64,000 nt of DNA from JAEUMD01 sp044222395 (GTDB lineage Bacteria; Pseudomonadota; Alphaproteobacteria; Rhizobiales; Hyphomicrobiaceae): contig JBGANK010000013.1 of NCBI GenBank assembly GCA_044222395.1, forward strand, positions 1 through 64,000, in the 5' to 3' direction. The notes under the pieces were generated by a model. It was not told the origin of the DNA. It worked only from the letters and a program-made list of their open reading frames with translations, and searched no databases. Within the stretch, counting starts at the first letter, position 1; the number at the start of each line of letters is the position of its first letter. Positions 34,650-43,472 of the stretch are shown here, one piece after another. The position numbers and the translations under genes were made by a program.

Positions 34650-36625
34650 GCGGCCGCTGTCCTCTTTTCGCGGCGCGCCTTGACCGGTGCGCCAACCCGC
34701 AGGCGCCGGTCGCTCAGCGAGATGCCGCCGCCGATGAACATGATCAGCGCGCCGATCCAGATGAAGCGGACCAGCGGATTGAAATAGAAGCGGAAGGCAT
34801 AGCCTCCTGATTCCTGTGAATCACCGACGACCGTGTAGAGATCGCCGCTCCATGCGTTGAGGATGCCGGCCTCGGTGGTGGGCATCGGTGGAGCGTCGTA
34901 CATGCGCTTGGATGGTGTCAGCGTGGTAACGTGGCGTCCGCCGCTTGTCACCTCGATGGTTGCCGATTCTTCCTGGTAGTTCGGTCCCTGCCCTCGCGAT
35001 GCGTCCTTGAACGTCAGCACATAGCCCGCGGTCTCGACTTTGTCTCCGGGCTTCATGACCACGAGTGTCTCGATGCGGTAGGCGGACGTTGCTGCGATGC
35101 CGATCACCGCCAAGCCGACACCGAAGTGCGAAAGCATGGCGCCGTGAACCGAACGGGGCATATTGCGCAGGCGCCGCCAGACCTCGGACCAGGGCGCCGA
35201 GCCGGCCTTGGCGCGGTAAAGGAGTTCCCAGACGGCACCCATCATGACGAAGATACCCAGCGCGATGGCGAATGGCGCCAGCCACGGTCCGCGCCGCATG
35301 TAGGCGATCGTGGCAACGAGCACGACAATGGCAACGATGGCGGAGACGGCGAGACGCTGGGCTGCTCCCATCAAGTCGCCGCGCTTCCATGCGAGGAACG
35401 GACCGAAGGGAAGCGCCAGCAGCAGCGGTATCATCAACGGGACGAACGTCATGTTGAAGTACGGGCTGCCGACCGAAATCTTGTCGCCTGTGACGGCCTC
35501 GAGTGCCAGCGGATAGAGCGTTCCGACCAGCACCGTTCCGCAGCTCACGGTCAATATAATGTTGTTCAGGACCAGACCGCCTTCGCGGCTGATCGGCGCG
35601 AACAGCCCGCCTTGGCGCAGCTCACCGGCACGCGCGGCAAACAGTGCGAGTGCGCCGCCGATGAAGGCCATCATGATCGCCAGGATGACGACGCCGCGCT
35701 TTGGATCGACGGCGAACGCGTGGACCGAAGTCAGCACGCCCGAGCGGACCAGGAAGGCGCCCATCAGCGACAGCGAGAACGTGAGGATCGCAAGCAGGAT
35801 GGTCCAGACCTTCAACGCCTCGCGCTTTTCCATGACGAGTGCGGAATGGAGGAGCGCGGTGCCTGCCAGCCATGGCATGAACGAGGCGTTTTCGACCGGA
35901 TCCCAGAACCACCAGCCGCCCCAGCCCAGCTCGTAGTAGGCCCACCACGAGCCCATGGCGATGCCGATGGTGAGGAACATCCAGGCCGCCAGGGTCCACG
36001 GGCGCACCCAGCGCGCCCACGCCGCATCGGTGCGTCCCTCGATCAGTGCCGCAATGGCAAACGAGAACGCCATCGAGAAGCCGACGTAGCCCGTGTAAAG
36101 GAATGGCGGGTGGAAGGCGAGCGCCGGATCCTGCAGGATCGGGTTCAATCCGCGGCCATCCAGGGGAGCCGGGTTGAGCCGCTCGAACGGATTGGAGGTG
36201 AAGAGAACGAAGAGGCCGAAGGCGAGACCGATCGCAGCCTGCACGGACAACACGCGAGCCTTCAGCGTCGGCGGAAGATTGTCGCCGTAGAGGGCGACTG
36301 CTGCGCCGAACAGCGCGACGATCAGCACCCACAAGAGCATCGAGCCCTCGTGGTTGCCCCACACGCCGGCGATGCGGTAGATGATCGGCTTGGTGGAATG
36401 CGAGTTGGTGAAGACATTGGTCACCGAGAAGTCGGAGACCACGTAAGCGTGCATGAGAGCGGCAAAGGATATAAGGATCAGGAAAAACTGGCTGACGGCG
36501 GCGGATCCGCCGAAATCCATCAGACGCTGGTCATTGCGATGGGCCCCGTAGGCGGGAACCAACATCTGCAGCGCCGCGACAATCACTGCCAGCACATAGG
36601 CGAAATGTCCAAATTCAATGATCAC
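34646..36625 (-). CDS. ccmF: Cytochrome c haem lyase subunit CcmF (CycK)
   Basis: Large multi-pass inner-membrane protein that attaches haem from CcmE to apocytochromes with CcmH/CcmI. The tryptophan-rich haem-handling signature is present (WGGWWFWDPVENASFMPWLAGTALLHS), with conserved periplasmic histidines (DPALAFHPPFLYTGYVG, WGNHEGSMLLW). The 659-residue length is normal. It sits between ccmE and ccmH on the same strand. The large ORF on the opposite strand is a shadow. Confidence 0.97.
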   Translation of the reverse strand: MIIEFGHFAYVLAVIVAALQMLVPAYGAHRNDQRLMDFGGSAAVSQFFLILISFAALMHAYVVSDFSVTNVFTNSHSTKPIIYRIAGVWGNHEGSMLLWVLIVALFGAAVALYGDNLPPTLKARVLSVQAAIGLAFGLFVLFTSNPFERLNPAPLDGRGLNPILQDPALAFHPPFLYTGYVGFSMAFSFAIAALIEGRTDAAWARWVRPWTLAAWMFLTIGIAMGSWWAYYELGWGGWWFWDPVENASFMPWLAGTALLHSALVMEKREALKVWTILLAILTFSLSLMGAFLVRSGVLTSVHAFAVDPKRGVVILAIMMAFIGGALALFAARAGELRQGGLFAPISREGGLVLNNIILTVSCGTVLVGTLYPLALEAVTGDKISVGSPYFNMTFVPLMIPLLLALPFGPFLAWKRGDLMGAAQRLAVSAIVAIVVLVATIAYMRRGPWLAPFAIALGIFVMMGAVWELLYRAKAGSAPWSEVWRRLRNMPRSVHGAMLSHFGVGLAVIGIAATSAYRIETLVVMKPGDKVETAGYVLTFKDASRGQGPNYQEESATIEVTSGGRHVTTLTPSKRMYDAPPMPTTEAGILNAWSGDLYTVVGDSQESGGYAFRFYFNPLVRFIWIGALIMFIGGGISLSDRRLRVGAPVKARREKRTAAA

Positions 36626-36669
36626 TGCCTTGCTCCCAAGAAAATCGCCGCTGTGCTGCCCTCACACGC

Positions 36670-37137
36670 TCATTTGGTGACCGTCCCGGGCTTGTGCTCG
36701 ACGCCCTTGCCAAGCTTCACGCCTTTGGCCTCGAGCGCGGCAGCCACCTCGGGCGGCATGTAGTTCTCATCATGCTTGGCAAGTACCGTATCGGCAACGA
36801 CCCGACCGTCCGACTCGAGCACGCCTTCGGCGACCACGCCTTGGCCCTCGCGGAAGAGATCTGGAAGTACGCCTTTGTAGCTCACTGGCACCGTCTTCAA
36901 TGTGTCGGTCACGACAAACTCGATCGAGGTGCCAACGCCGCGCTTGACCGAGCCTTGCTCGACCAGACCACCCAGGCGGATACGCTGGCCGACCTTCGCC
37001 TTGTTCTCCGTGACATCACTCGGCGTGTGGAAGAAGACGACGGAGTCCTTCAGGGCGAACATCGTCAGAATCGCGGCCAGCGATAGGACCGATACGGCTG
37101 CGATGATCAAGGTGCCGCGGCGCTGCTTGCGTGTCAT
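36670..37137 (-). CDS. ccmE: Haem chaperone CcmE (CycJ)
   Basis: Periplasmic haem carrier tethered by an N-terminal helix (LIIAAVSVLSLAAILTMFAL). The haem-binding histidine is His122 in the motif KHDENYMPPE (HxxNY). The OB-fold core LGGLVEQGSVKRG and VVAEGVLESDG are typical. It is 45 bases before ccmF in the conserved ccmI-E-F-H order. Confidence 0.97.
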   Translation of the reverse strand: MTRKQRRGTLIIAAVSVLSLAAILTMFALKDSVVFFHTPSDVTENKAKVGQRIRLGGLVEQGSVKRGVGTSIEFVVTDTLKTVPVSYKGVLPDLFREGQGVVAEGVLESDGRVVADTVLAKHDENYMPPEVAAALEAKGVKLGKGVEHKPGTVTK

Positions 37138-37232
37138 GCCTGTTTCCCTGCCTTCAACTCAATGCGCGCTTTGCGCTTGCCGGTCTGTGCCCGATCAGCC
37201 GCGAGTATTCTGCTGTCACGCGGCAATGCCCC

Positions 37233-38456
37233 TTACGAGCCGATGCCGAGGTCCTTGGCGAAACTTTCGATCGATTGGAGAGCGGCTGCATCTCCCTCGA
37301 ACGCGCGACGAGCTTTGGCGAGGGCATTGGCCGCATCGCCGTCTCGTCCCATCACCTTATAGGCACGCGCCAGACGCTTCCAGCCATCGAGATCCTTGCC
37401 GTTCGCGTCCAATCGCGCGGCCAGACCATCGACCATTTTTGAGATAAAGGCGCCCTGCTGCTCGGGCGTCAGCTGTTGTGCTGCTGCGACATCAGCAGCG
37501 CTAGGCCCGGGTGCAGGTGTCGCGGCAGGCTGCGATGCAGGCGCTGCGGCGGACTGGGACGGCGGCTGCGGCGCGGCTTGTGCAGTCGCTTCCTTCTTGC
37601 CGCCACCGCTGGCAAGCTCCGCACGCATCTCGCCAATCTTGGATTCGACGACGGATCGCCAGGGCGCATCCGGGGCTGAGACCTTCAGCAGCGCTTCAAG
37701 ATCAGCGACGGCGCCGGACAGGTTGCCGTCCTGCTGTTTGGCAATTGCGAGCCAGAACTTCGGTTCGGGCCGATAGGGGGACAGGGTCTGCAAGCGCTGA
37801 TAGGCCCGCTGGGCCTCCGGCGTGACAGTGCCATTGTTCGCAAAAATAGTCGCCTCGGCAAAACCGGCGACCAGATCGGGATTTTCCCCGAGTAGCTTTA
37901 TCGCGTTCGCATATGATTGGATGGCGTCCTGATAGCGCTCCTGCTTCATGTAGACCGGCGCGATCACCGCCCAGCCCTGACCATCTTCGGGGTTCTGCTT
38001 CAATCTCGCCTCGACCATGCCGACGAGTTCCGACATCGAGCGGCCCGAAGACGACTTGGCGATCCGATCGGCGTGGGGCAGATTCGGCAGGTTCGGCGAG
38101 CCGAGTATCGAATAGACCCCTGCCGACATGATCGCCACGAACGCCGCTGCCGCGTAGGCCTGTGGTTTGTAACCGGGTCTGGTGGCTGGCGTGACCGCAC
38201 GCGATTGACGGGCGGACTCTTGTTCTGCGGCCCGCAGCAGGCGTCGCGCCAGTTCAGTGCGCGCCGCGTCAGCCTCACCTTCGGCCAACAACCCTTCGTC
38301 GCGTTCGGCATCGATAGCGTTAAGCTGATCGCGGTAGACGGCGACATCGGCCGAATGCGGTTGTTGCGTTGAACCGGGTGGTCGAATGAAAGGCCGCGCC
38401 AGAAACGCGACCACTGCCGCTGTCAGGACTATCAAACCGATCCACAGAGCCATCAT
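37233..38456 (-). CDS. ccmI: Cytochrome c maturation protein CcmI (CycH)
   Basis: Apocytochrome c chaperone of the haem-ligation complex. The start at 38456 (MMALWIGLIVLTAAVVAFLARP) puts the first membrane helix at the N-terminus as in the family; the longer frame adds about 46 residues without conserved features. A second helix (AYAAAAFVAIMSAGVYSIL) follows a charged cytoplasmic loop (YRDQLNAIDAERDEGLL), and the C-terminal periplasmic part contains TPR-type repeats (GWAVIAPVYMKQERYQDAIQSYANAI). First gene of the ccmIEFH operon. Confidence 0.93.
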   Translation of the reverse strand: MMALWIGLIVLTAAVVAFLARPFIRPPGSTQQPHSADVAVYRDQLNAIDAERDEGLLAEGEADAARTELARRLLRAAEQESARQSRAVTPATRPGYKPQAYAAAAFVAIMSAGVYSILGSPNLPNLPHADRIAKSSSGRSMSELVGMVEARLKQNPEDGQGWAVIAPVYMKQERYQDAIQSYANAIKLLGENPDLVAGFAEATIFANNGTVTPEAQRAYQRLQTLSPYRPEPKFWLAIAKQQDGNLSGAVADLEALLKVSAPDAPWRSVVESKIGEMRAELASGGGKKEATAQAAPQPPSQSAAAPASQPAATPAPGPSAADVAAAQQLTPEQQGAFISKMVDGLAARLDANGKDLDGWKRLARAYKVMGRDGDAANALAKARRAFEGDAAALQSIESFAKDLGIGS

Positions 38457-38696
38457 TTGTTCCCGAAAATGCGCACCCTGGTGCAATAGGGGGGCTTCAG
38501 GCAGATGACAAGAGCTACTGAACGCTCCAGGGCCAATGGTCGCGCAGGCAGCAGCCCCGATGGCGGGTATCCATCCAGGTCGCCTGACCGGCAAGCCAAC
38601 CGGAAGCGGGCACGCCTGCGGTCCGCGGCAATTTCAAGCATCCGACGCCTAAGTCGAGCAGCCAAACCCAACACGGTCAAAGCACGAGACTATCGA

Positions 38697-39170
38697 TCAG
38701 GCTACGGAGCGCCAAGACCCGTCTTCGTTGCGACAAGCCGTTCCGCGCATCACCTGCGGGCGGCCGTCGATGTAAACCGTGTGAGAATAGTCGCGGCAAT
38801 CCTGGCTGCCACGCCTGTACGAGCGGCTTGGTACAACCTCGCCATAGCGGCCGTTATCGGGATTGCGCCATGTGCGCGCGACGCCAGATTGACCGCGTTC
38901 CAGGGCCTCGAACTCGGCCTCGCGGGCGAGCGCCCGGTCATGGTCATCAAGCGTGCGGCCAATCTCGTGGCCGACAACGCCGCCGACGACCGCGCCAGCC
39001 ACAGTGGCCAGCGCCCGTCCGGTCCCTTTGCCCACCTGATTGCCGATGATGCCGCCAGCGATGGCGCCGACCGCCAGACCGGTGTCTGCCTTGTTTGGTC
39101 CCTCAGGCCCACATCCGGCAATGCCCAGCACTACAACAGCAGCAACTGCGGCCCTGATACCCTTCGGCAT
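38697..39170 (-). CDS. Glycine-zipper surface lipoprotein
   Basis: A lipobox LGIAGC with the acylated cysteine at residue 20 follows a short signal. The next region is a glycine zipper (AVGAIAGGIIGNQVGKGTGRALATVAGAVVGGVVGHEIG) as in the rickettsial 17-kDa antigen/RT0821 family, then a soluble part with YREYSHTV-like YRRGSQDCRDYSHTVYIDG and RGTACRNEDGSWR. Such proteins sit in the outer membrane; precise function is unknown. Confidence 0.88.
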   Translation of the reverse strand: MPKGIRAAVAAVVVLGIAGCGPEGPNKADTGLAVGAIAGGIIGNQVGKGTGRALATVAGAVVGGVVGHEIGRTLDDHDRALAREAEFEALERGQSGVARTWRNPDNGRYGEVVPSRSYRRGSQDCRDYSHTVYIDGRPQVMRGTACRNEDGSWRSVA

Positions 39171-39411
39171 GATTTCGCCCCATAGCTCGGTCTGAGATGG
39201 AATTCACGGTGTGGTCTGACCGACACTCGCACAGCCGCTCTCATATGTGACGCGACCGGCGATTCCACAATCCACTAGCTGCCGTTTCGAAGGGGAATGG
39301 GGCGAAAGTGGGACACGGGCGTCCGGCGAGCTCGATTCGCACTGGGGAGTTGTCACATTGCTGCAACGCCTGGAGAGGCGGCCGAGTGAAATGCGACGCA
39401 GGCGCCAGAAC

Positions 39412-40791
39412 TCAAACGCGAGGCAACCGTAGTGTGGCCTTCAGGCCGCCGCGCGGCGATGAGTCCAGATCGAAGCTACCGCGATACATCTGCACGAAGT
39501 CGGTGACGATCGATAGACCCAGTCCGGAACCGGGTTTCGATTCGTCCAGCCGCAATCCGCGTTTGCCAATGCGCTTGCGCTGCTCGTCGGACAAGCCGGG
39601 CCCATCGTCCTCGATGACGATTTCGACCTGGGCGGAGGCGCCCTTTTGCTGCGGCGGCTCGGTGATCGTCAGGAACACCTCCGAGCTTGCCCACTTGCAG
39701 GCGTTATCAAGCAGGTTGCCGAGCATCTCCTCCAGGTCCTGTCGCTCTCCCTGGAATCGCGCCGAATCCGGCACGGAGGCCGTGATCGTGATGCCGCGGT
39801 CGCGGTTGATGCGTTCGAGTGCGCGCACCAGCGGATCGGTCACCTCTTTGATCTTTGTGACATGTCCGATGGCACCGACCCTGGCTGCCATGCGGGCGCG
39901 GTCCAGATACAAAGTGATTGAATCGCGCATGACATCCGCCTGCTCCTTGACCTTGCGGGCCAGGGCTCCGTCGTCTTCGCGGGCCTCATTTATGATCACG
40001 GCCAGCGGTGTCTTGAGTGCGTGCGCGAGATTGCCCACCTGTGTGCGGGCGCGATCGACAACGTCCTGGTTGGATTGGATCAAGGCATTGAGCTCGACCT
40101 GCAACGGCGCGATCTCGGCGGGCAGTTCGCCTTCCAGCCGCTCGGACTCACCTGAACGGATCGCTGCCAACCCCTTCTCGACCCGCTTCAAGGGCAGCAG
40201 TCCGAATCTCACCTGGAACAATGTGACGGCGACCAGCCCAAGCCCAGCAAGAGCCAGCGCGGTCGTCAAGCGATTGCGGAAATTGGCGACAAGCTCCTCG
40301 AGCCAATCGAGCGGGCCAGCGACTATGATCGAATAACGCGGGTGGTCCGTCTCATAGCCTAGCGTATTGACGAGTTCGACGATGCGCATTGGCTCGCCTG
40401 TCGGACCGTCCACATTCATCCAGCGCGTCCCAGCGCTGTCGGTAGGAAATCCGCTCTCGCTGGGAGATGGGAGCCTGGCAGTGGCAAGCGAAGCGGAGAC
40501 GAGCGTCGGCAGCTTGGGATTGTCGAGCGGCTTGATCTGCCAATACCAACCGGATTGCGTCACCTCGAACAGCGGCTCGTAGCGATTGGTCGGTGCAACG
40601 GGTGCGGCCTCGGCCTCGCTCAGGCTGTCGAACATGATGGCCGTGGCGAGCTTCTTGAGCTGCGCGTCGAAGGAGGCCTGTACGTCCTCACGATAGAGCG
40701 AGTAGATGATGATCCCGGCAAGCGGCAGGACGATCAGCGTCCATACCGTGGAGGTCGCGAACAGACGGAACGCGAGTGAATTAGGCCGCAT
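39412..40791 (-). CDS. Sensor histidine kinase, PhoQ-like
   Basis: Two membrane segments (about residues 10-32 and near 180-200) flank a periplasmic sensor; a HAMP-like linker precedes the HisKA box GNLAHALKTPLAVIINEARE. ATP-binding boxes are LGNLLDNACKWA, EDDGPGLS and GSGLGLSIV. It overlaps the 3' end of its response regulator gene by 11 bases. The pair resembles the PhoP/PhoQ and FeuP/FeuQ branch of alphaproteobacteria near cyc genes; the signal is not evident. Confidence 0.92.
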   Translation of the reverse strand: MRPNSLAFRLFATSTVWTLIVLPLAGIIIYSLYREDVQASFDAQLKKLATAIMFDSLSEAEAAPVAPTNRYEPLFEVTQSGWYWQIKPLDNPKLPTLVSASLATARLPSPSESGFPTDSAGTRWMNVDGPTGEPMRIVELVNTLGYETDHPRYSIIVAGPLDWLEELVANFRNRLTTALALAGLGLVAVTLFQVRFGLLPLKRVEKGLAAIRSGESERLEGELPAEIAPLQVELNALIQSNQDVVDRARTQVGNLAHALKTPLAVIINEAREDDGALARKVKEQADVMRDSITLYLDRARMAARVGAIGHVTKIKEVTDPLVRALERINRDRGITITASVPDSARFQGERQDLEEMLGNLLDNACKWASSEVFLTITEPPQQKGASAQVEIVIEDDGPGLSDEQRKRIGKRGLRLDESKPGSGLGLSIVTDFVQMYRGSFDLDSSPRGGLKATLRLPRV

Positions 40792-41452
40792 CAGGATCCG
40801 AGCTCAGCCTGTAGCCCAATCCCCGTACCGTTTGAATCAGATCGACAGGGAGCTTCTTGCGGAGTCGACCGATGAAGACCTCGATCGTGTTGGAGTCGCG
40901 ATCGAAGTCCTGCTCGTAGAGATGCTCGACGAGCTCGGTGCGGGAGACGACACGACCGTTGTGGTGCATCAAATAGGCGAGCAGCCGGTACTCATGCGAG
41001 GTCAGCTTGATCGGCTCGCCGTCGCAGGTCACGCGCGCCGACTTCGTGTCGAGACGGATGGGGCCGCACTCGATCTCGTTCTTGGCATGACCACTGGCAC
41101 GGCGGACCTGAGCACGCACACGGGCGAGCAGCTCCTCCATGTGGAACGGCTTTGCGACGTAGTCGTCGGCGCCGGCGTCCATGCCGGCAACCTTGTCGCT
41201 CCAGCGATCGCGTGCGGTGAGAATAATGACCGGCATGTTGCGCTCAGAGCGGCGCCACTGCTCGAGTACCGACAGGCCGTCCATCTTGGGCAGGCCGATG
41301 TCGAGTATGATCAGGTCATAGGGCTCGGTATCGCCCAGGAAGTAACCCTCCTCTCCGTCAAAGGAGGTATCGACCGCATAGCCAGCGTCGGTCAGCGCGC
41401 GCACGAGCTGGCGATTGAGATCGCGGTCATCTTCAACAATGAGAATTCGCAA
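40781..41452 (-). CDS. OmpR-family response regulator, PhoP/FeuP-like
   Basis: Receiver domain with RILIVEDDRDL, phospho-acceptor Asp in LIILDIGLPKMDGL and Lys in VAKPFHMEELLARV; winged helix with LTSHEYRLLAYLMHHNGRVVSRTELVEHLY and the final VRGLGYRL. The frame is open to a TTG at 41479, but a TATAAT -10 at 41490-41495 would place the transcript start almost on it. The TTG at 41452, giving the usual (M)RILIVEDD start, is therefore preferred. Downstream of a PepSY-like gene and overlapping its kinase. Confidence 0.92.
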   Translation of the reverse strand: MRILIVEDDRDLNRQLVRALTDAGYAVDTSFDGEEGYFLGDTEPYDLIILDIGLPKMDGLSVLEQWRRSERNMPVIILTARDRWSDKVAGMDAGADDYVAKPFHMEELLARVRAQVRRASGHAKNEIECGPIRLDTKSARVTCDGEPIKLTSHEYRLLAYLMHHNGRVVSRTELVEHLYEQDFDRDSNTIEVFIGRLRKKLPVDLIQTVRGLGYRLSSDPDAA

Positions 41453-41489
41453 GGATCCGTTCCGCCCTGTTTCTTGCAACTGGCGGCGA

Positions 41490-41495
41490 ATTATA
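41490..41495 (-). promoter_or_regulatory. Candidate -10 element of the response regulator promoter
   Basis: The minus strand reads TATAAT, a perfect -10 hexamer, about 38 bases before the preferred start of the response regulator. No good -35 lies 16-18 bases upstream, so it would need an activator, possibly the regulator itself. Confidence 0.4.
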
Positions 41496-41604
41496 ACGGG
41501 GTGATAGGAAAATCCTAGATCTTGTTGTCGGATCGGTGAAGGCAGGAGTTCGTGCCGAGCAGCCGCGCCCCTCTGCGATCACCAATCCTGCGTCAGGACC
41601 GCCA

Positions 41605-41964
41605 TCAATCGCTTGGGCCAACGCTGCGTGACTTGCCCGCAAACGGTTGTTGGGCGTCGACGCTCTCACGGCTCACCGTGCCACGGCGATCGCGGATCAC
41701 GAGCCGGTAGACGTAGCGCCCTCCCTCGCGGCACAACGTGGTTCGCACGATGGCACCCGATCGCTCACGCTGAGCGGCACTGGCAAGCTGCTCGACGGAG
41801 GTCAGCTTTTCGGCCTTCACAATGCGTGAGGCTTCCGACCAATCCTCGATGCATTCGTCCTGCTTGGGTATAGCACGCGTCAACGGTTCAGCACGCGTCA
41901 ACGTCGGCGTCGCCGAGGGCAGCGCCGACAAGAAGAGCACGATCGCTAAACGTGTCCACTTCAT
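41605..41964 (-). CDS. Periplasmic PepSY-like small protein
   Basis: The start at 41964 (MKWTRLAIVLFLSALPSATPTLTRA) gives a signal peptide; the longer frame to 42063 adds nothing recognisable. The mature part (about 95 residues) has the PepSY-like pattern of a helix LTSVEQLASAAQRER followed by strands GAIVRTTLCREGGRYVYRLVIRDRRGTVSRESVDA. Such small exported proteins often precede OmpR-type two-component genes and may modulate the sensor. Two cysteines (ECIEDW, TTLCRE) could form a disulfide. Confidence 0.72.
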   Translation of the reverse strand: MKWTRLAIVLFLSALPSATPTLTRAEPLTRAIPKQDECIEDWSEASRIVKAEKLTSVEQLASAAQRERSGAIVRTTLCREGGRYVYRLVIRDRRGTVSRESVDAQQPFAGKSRSVGPSD

Positions 41965-42067
41965 TCCGAACTTCTCTCGAATTGTGTGGAGGCAACATAT
42001 ACCAAGACTAGAACGCCAGGGATGAATACTACCTGAATGCGGCGCGCTGGTTGCGCCTCGCAACTCC

Positions 42068-43432
42068 TCACAGCCTCAGGGAAATGGGTAGCCTGGTGAT
42101 GGGTTGCGATGCGCGAACACGGCCGTAGATAGCCAGGATGGTGCCGATCACGCCTCCCAGCGCCTGGACCACCTGGGTGAGCTGCTCGCCGATCTGACGC
42201 ACCATCTCGCCGGTTATATCCAGCCCCAGCAGAGGGCCGATGACCGGCAGCACAGTCGATGCCGCGCTCACGATCACGCCCCAGATCGTCAAGGATTCGC
42301 CCCACCATTTCGCCTGGGGTGCAGCTTCATTGCTTTCGCCGCTCATTTCGGTTCTGCCTTTCTCGGTTGCTGGTTGATTGGTGCCATCGCCCCGGTCAGG
42401 ATCCTGGAGGGGGCTGTCACGTGCGGTATCGATCAGAGCACCGGCACGCGCCAGGGTGACGTCGACACGACGCAGCCAACCGCGCCCGAAACGCCAGAAA
42501 TGCTGAAGGGCGCGGTAGCGCTCGCGACGGATCTCGGCATAGCTGGTGAGTGTCTCGAGAAGGGGCTTTGATTCCATGCGCGCCTGCGTCTGGGGCCCGA
42601 TCTCGCCGTCGACGTTGGCGCCGACCGACTGCTGCAGGCATTTGATTGCGGTAGCGACGCCGTGATTGACCGCCGCATCGAATTGCATGACAGCGAGGGC
42701 GGGGGACATACGGTGGCACCCCGCCGGGATCCAATAGCGAGTCTGGTAGATCTCGCGCACCATGGCATCGGGAATCCGCTTCAGCTTGGCAACGAGACGG
42801 CTGCGGTTATCCGGCGTCACGGTCTCGCCGACCCATCGCGCGAATACTCCCAGCGTGATGCCTTTGTTGGTGGGACCGCCAGGGTCATAGGGATCGTCGG
42901 TGAAGCCACCTTCCATTTCCAGGACGTGGTTCAGCGCCTGATCAAAAATGGCAGCAACGATCGGCTTGGCGGCCGTCCTTTCCGGCACTGCATCATTGTC
43001 GATGGCCGTCTCCTGCGGCCAGCGGTAGGCGAGAACCCTTTCCTTGGCGAAGGGCGCAACGCTGACCGCGTTGCCCTGATTGCCTCCGAGCAGAAAGACC
43101 TGCTGTTCGGTTTCACCGACAATGAAGCCCGCGTGACCGAGCGCGGGATCGGTGCCGCGGCTCAACACCGCAATGGCGCCAAAGCGCGCCTCGTTGATCG
43201 CGTTTCCCCACTCCAGATAAGAGCGTGCCATCAGCGAGCGCGTGCTTGATCGCCCAGACCTCTCCAGGCACGCTCCGAGAAACGCGGCGCACCAGGCGAC
43301 CTCGTCGTCGCGGATCGCATCGTGACCGACGGTCTTGAACATCTCGGCGATGCGCGGATTGTCGCCGCTGCCAGCGACCTCGTGCACGCCCAGCTCGCGC
43401 CAGGCCCAGGCGAGCCAGTCGGGTTGTTGCAT
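42068..43432 (-). CDS. Putative GTA lysis protein: peptidase-muramidase-holin fusion
   Basis: A 454-residue product that appears to combine three activities. Residues 1-140 resemble the TIGR02594/CHAP-type peptidases, with Cys48 in VAWCAAF and His100 in LGHAGFIVG. Residues about 160-330 are a GH108-type N-acetylmuramidase (Glu174 in MEGGFTDDPYDPGGPTNKGITLGVF) with a peptidoglycan-binding DGEIGPQT segment. A charged linker leads to a hydrophobic C-terminus (SLTIWGVIVSAASTVLPVIGPLL, GGVIGTILAIYGRV) like a holin. An internal ATG at 42346 could start a separate 92-residue holin. It follows gp15 on the same strand by 40 bases, so it belongs to the particle cluster. Confidence 0.8.
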   Translation of the reverse strand: MQQPDWLAWAWRELGVHEVAGSGDNPRIAEMFKTVGHDAIRDDEVAWCAAFLGACLERSGRSSTRSLMARSYLEWGNAINEARFGAIAVLSRGTDPALGHAGFIVGETEQQVFLLGGNQGNAVSVAPFAKERVLAYRWPQETAIDNDAVPERTAAKPIVAAIFDQALNHVLEMEGGFTDDPYDPGGPTNKGITLGVFARWVGETVTPDNRSRLVAKLKRIPDAMVREIYQTRYWIPAGCHRMSPALAVMQFDAAVNHGVATAIKCLQQSVGANVDGEIGPQTQARMESKPLLETLTSYAEIRRERYRALQHFWRFGRGWLRRVDVTLARAGALIDTARDSPLQDPDRGDGTNQPATEKGRTEMSGESNEAAPQAKWWGESLTIWGVIVSAASTVLPVIGPLLGLDITGEMVRQIGEQLTQVVQALGGVIGTILAIYGRVRASQPITRLPISLRL

Positions 43433-43472
43433 TCCTTACTATCCTTGGTTGGCTTCGTGCGAGCGTGCAGCT

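Noticed and set aside
34931..36763. A 610-codon plus-strand frame opposite ccmF
   Set aside because: The translation is low-complexity His/Arg/Glu-rich and mirrors ccmF codon bias; ccmF is unequivocal.
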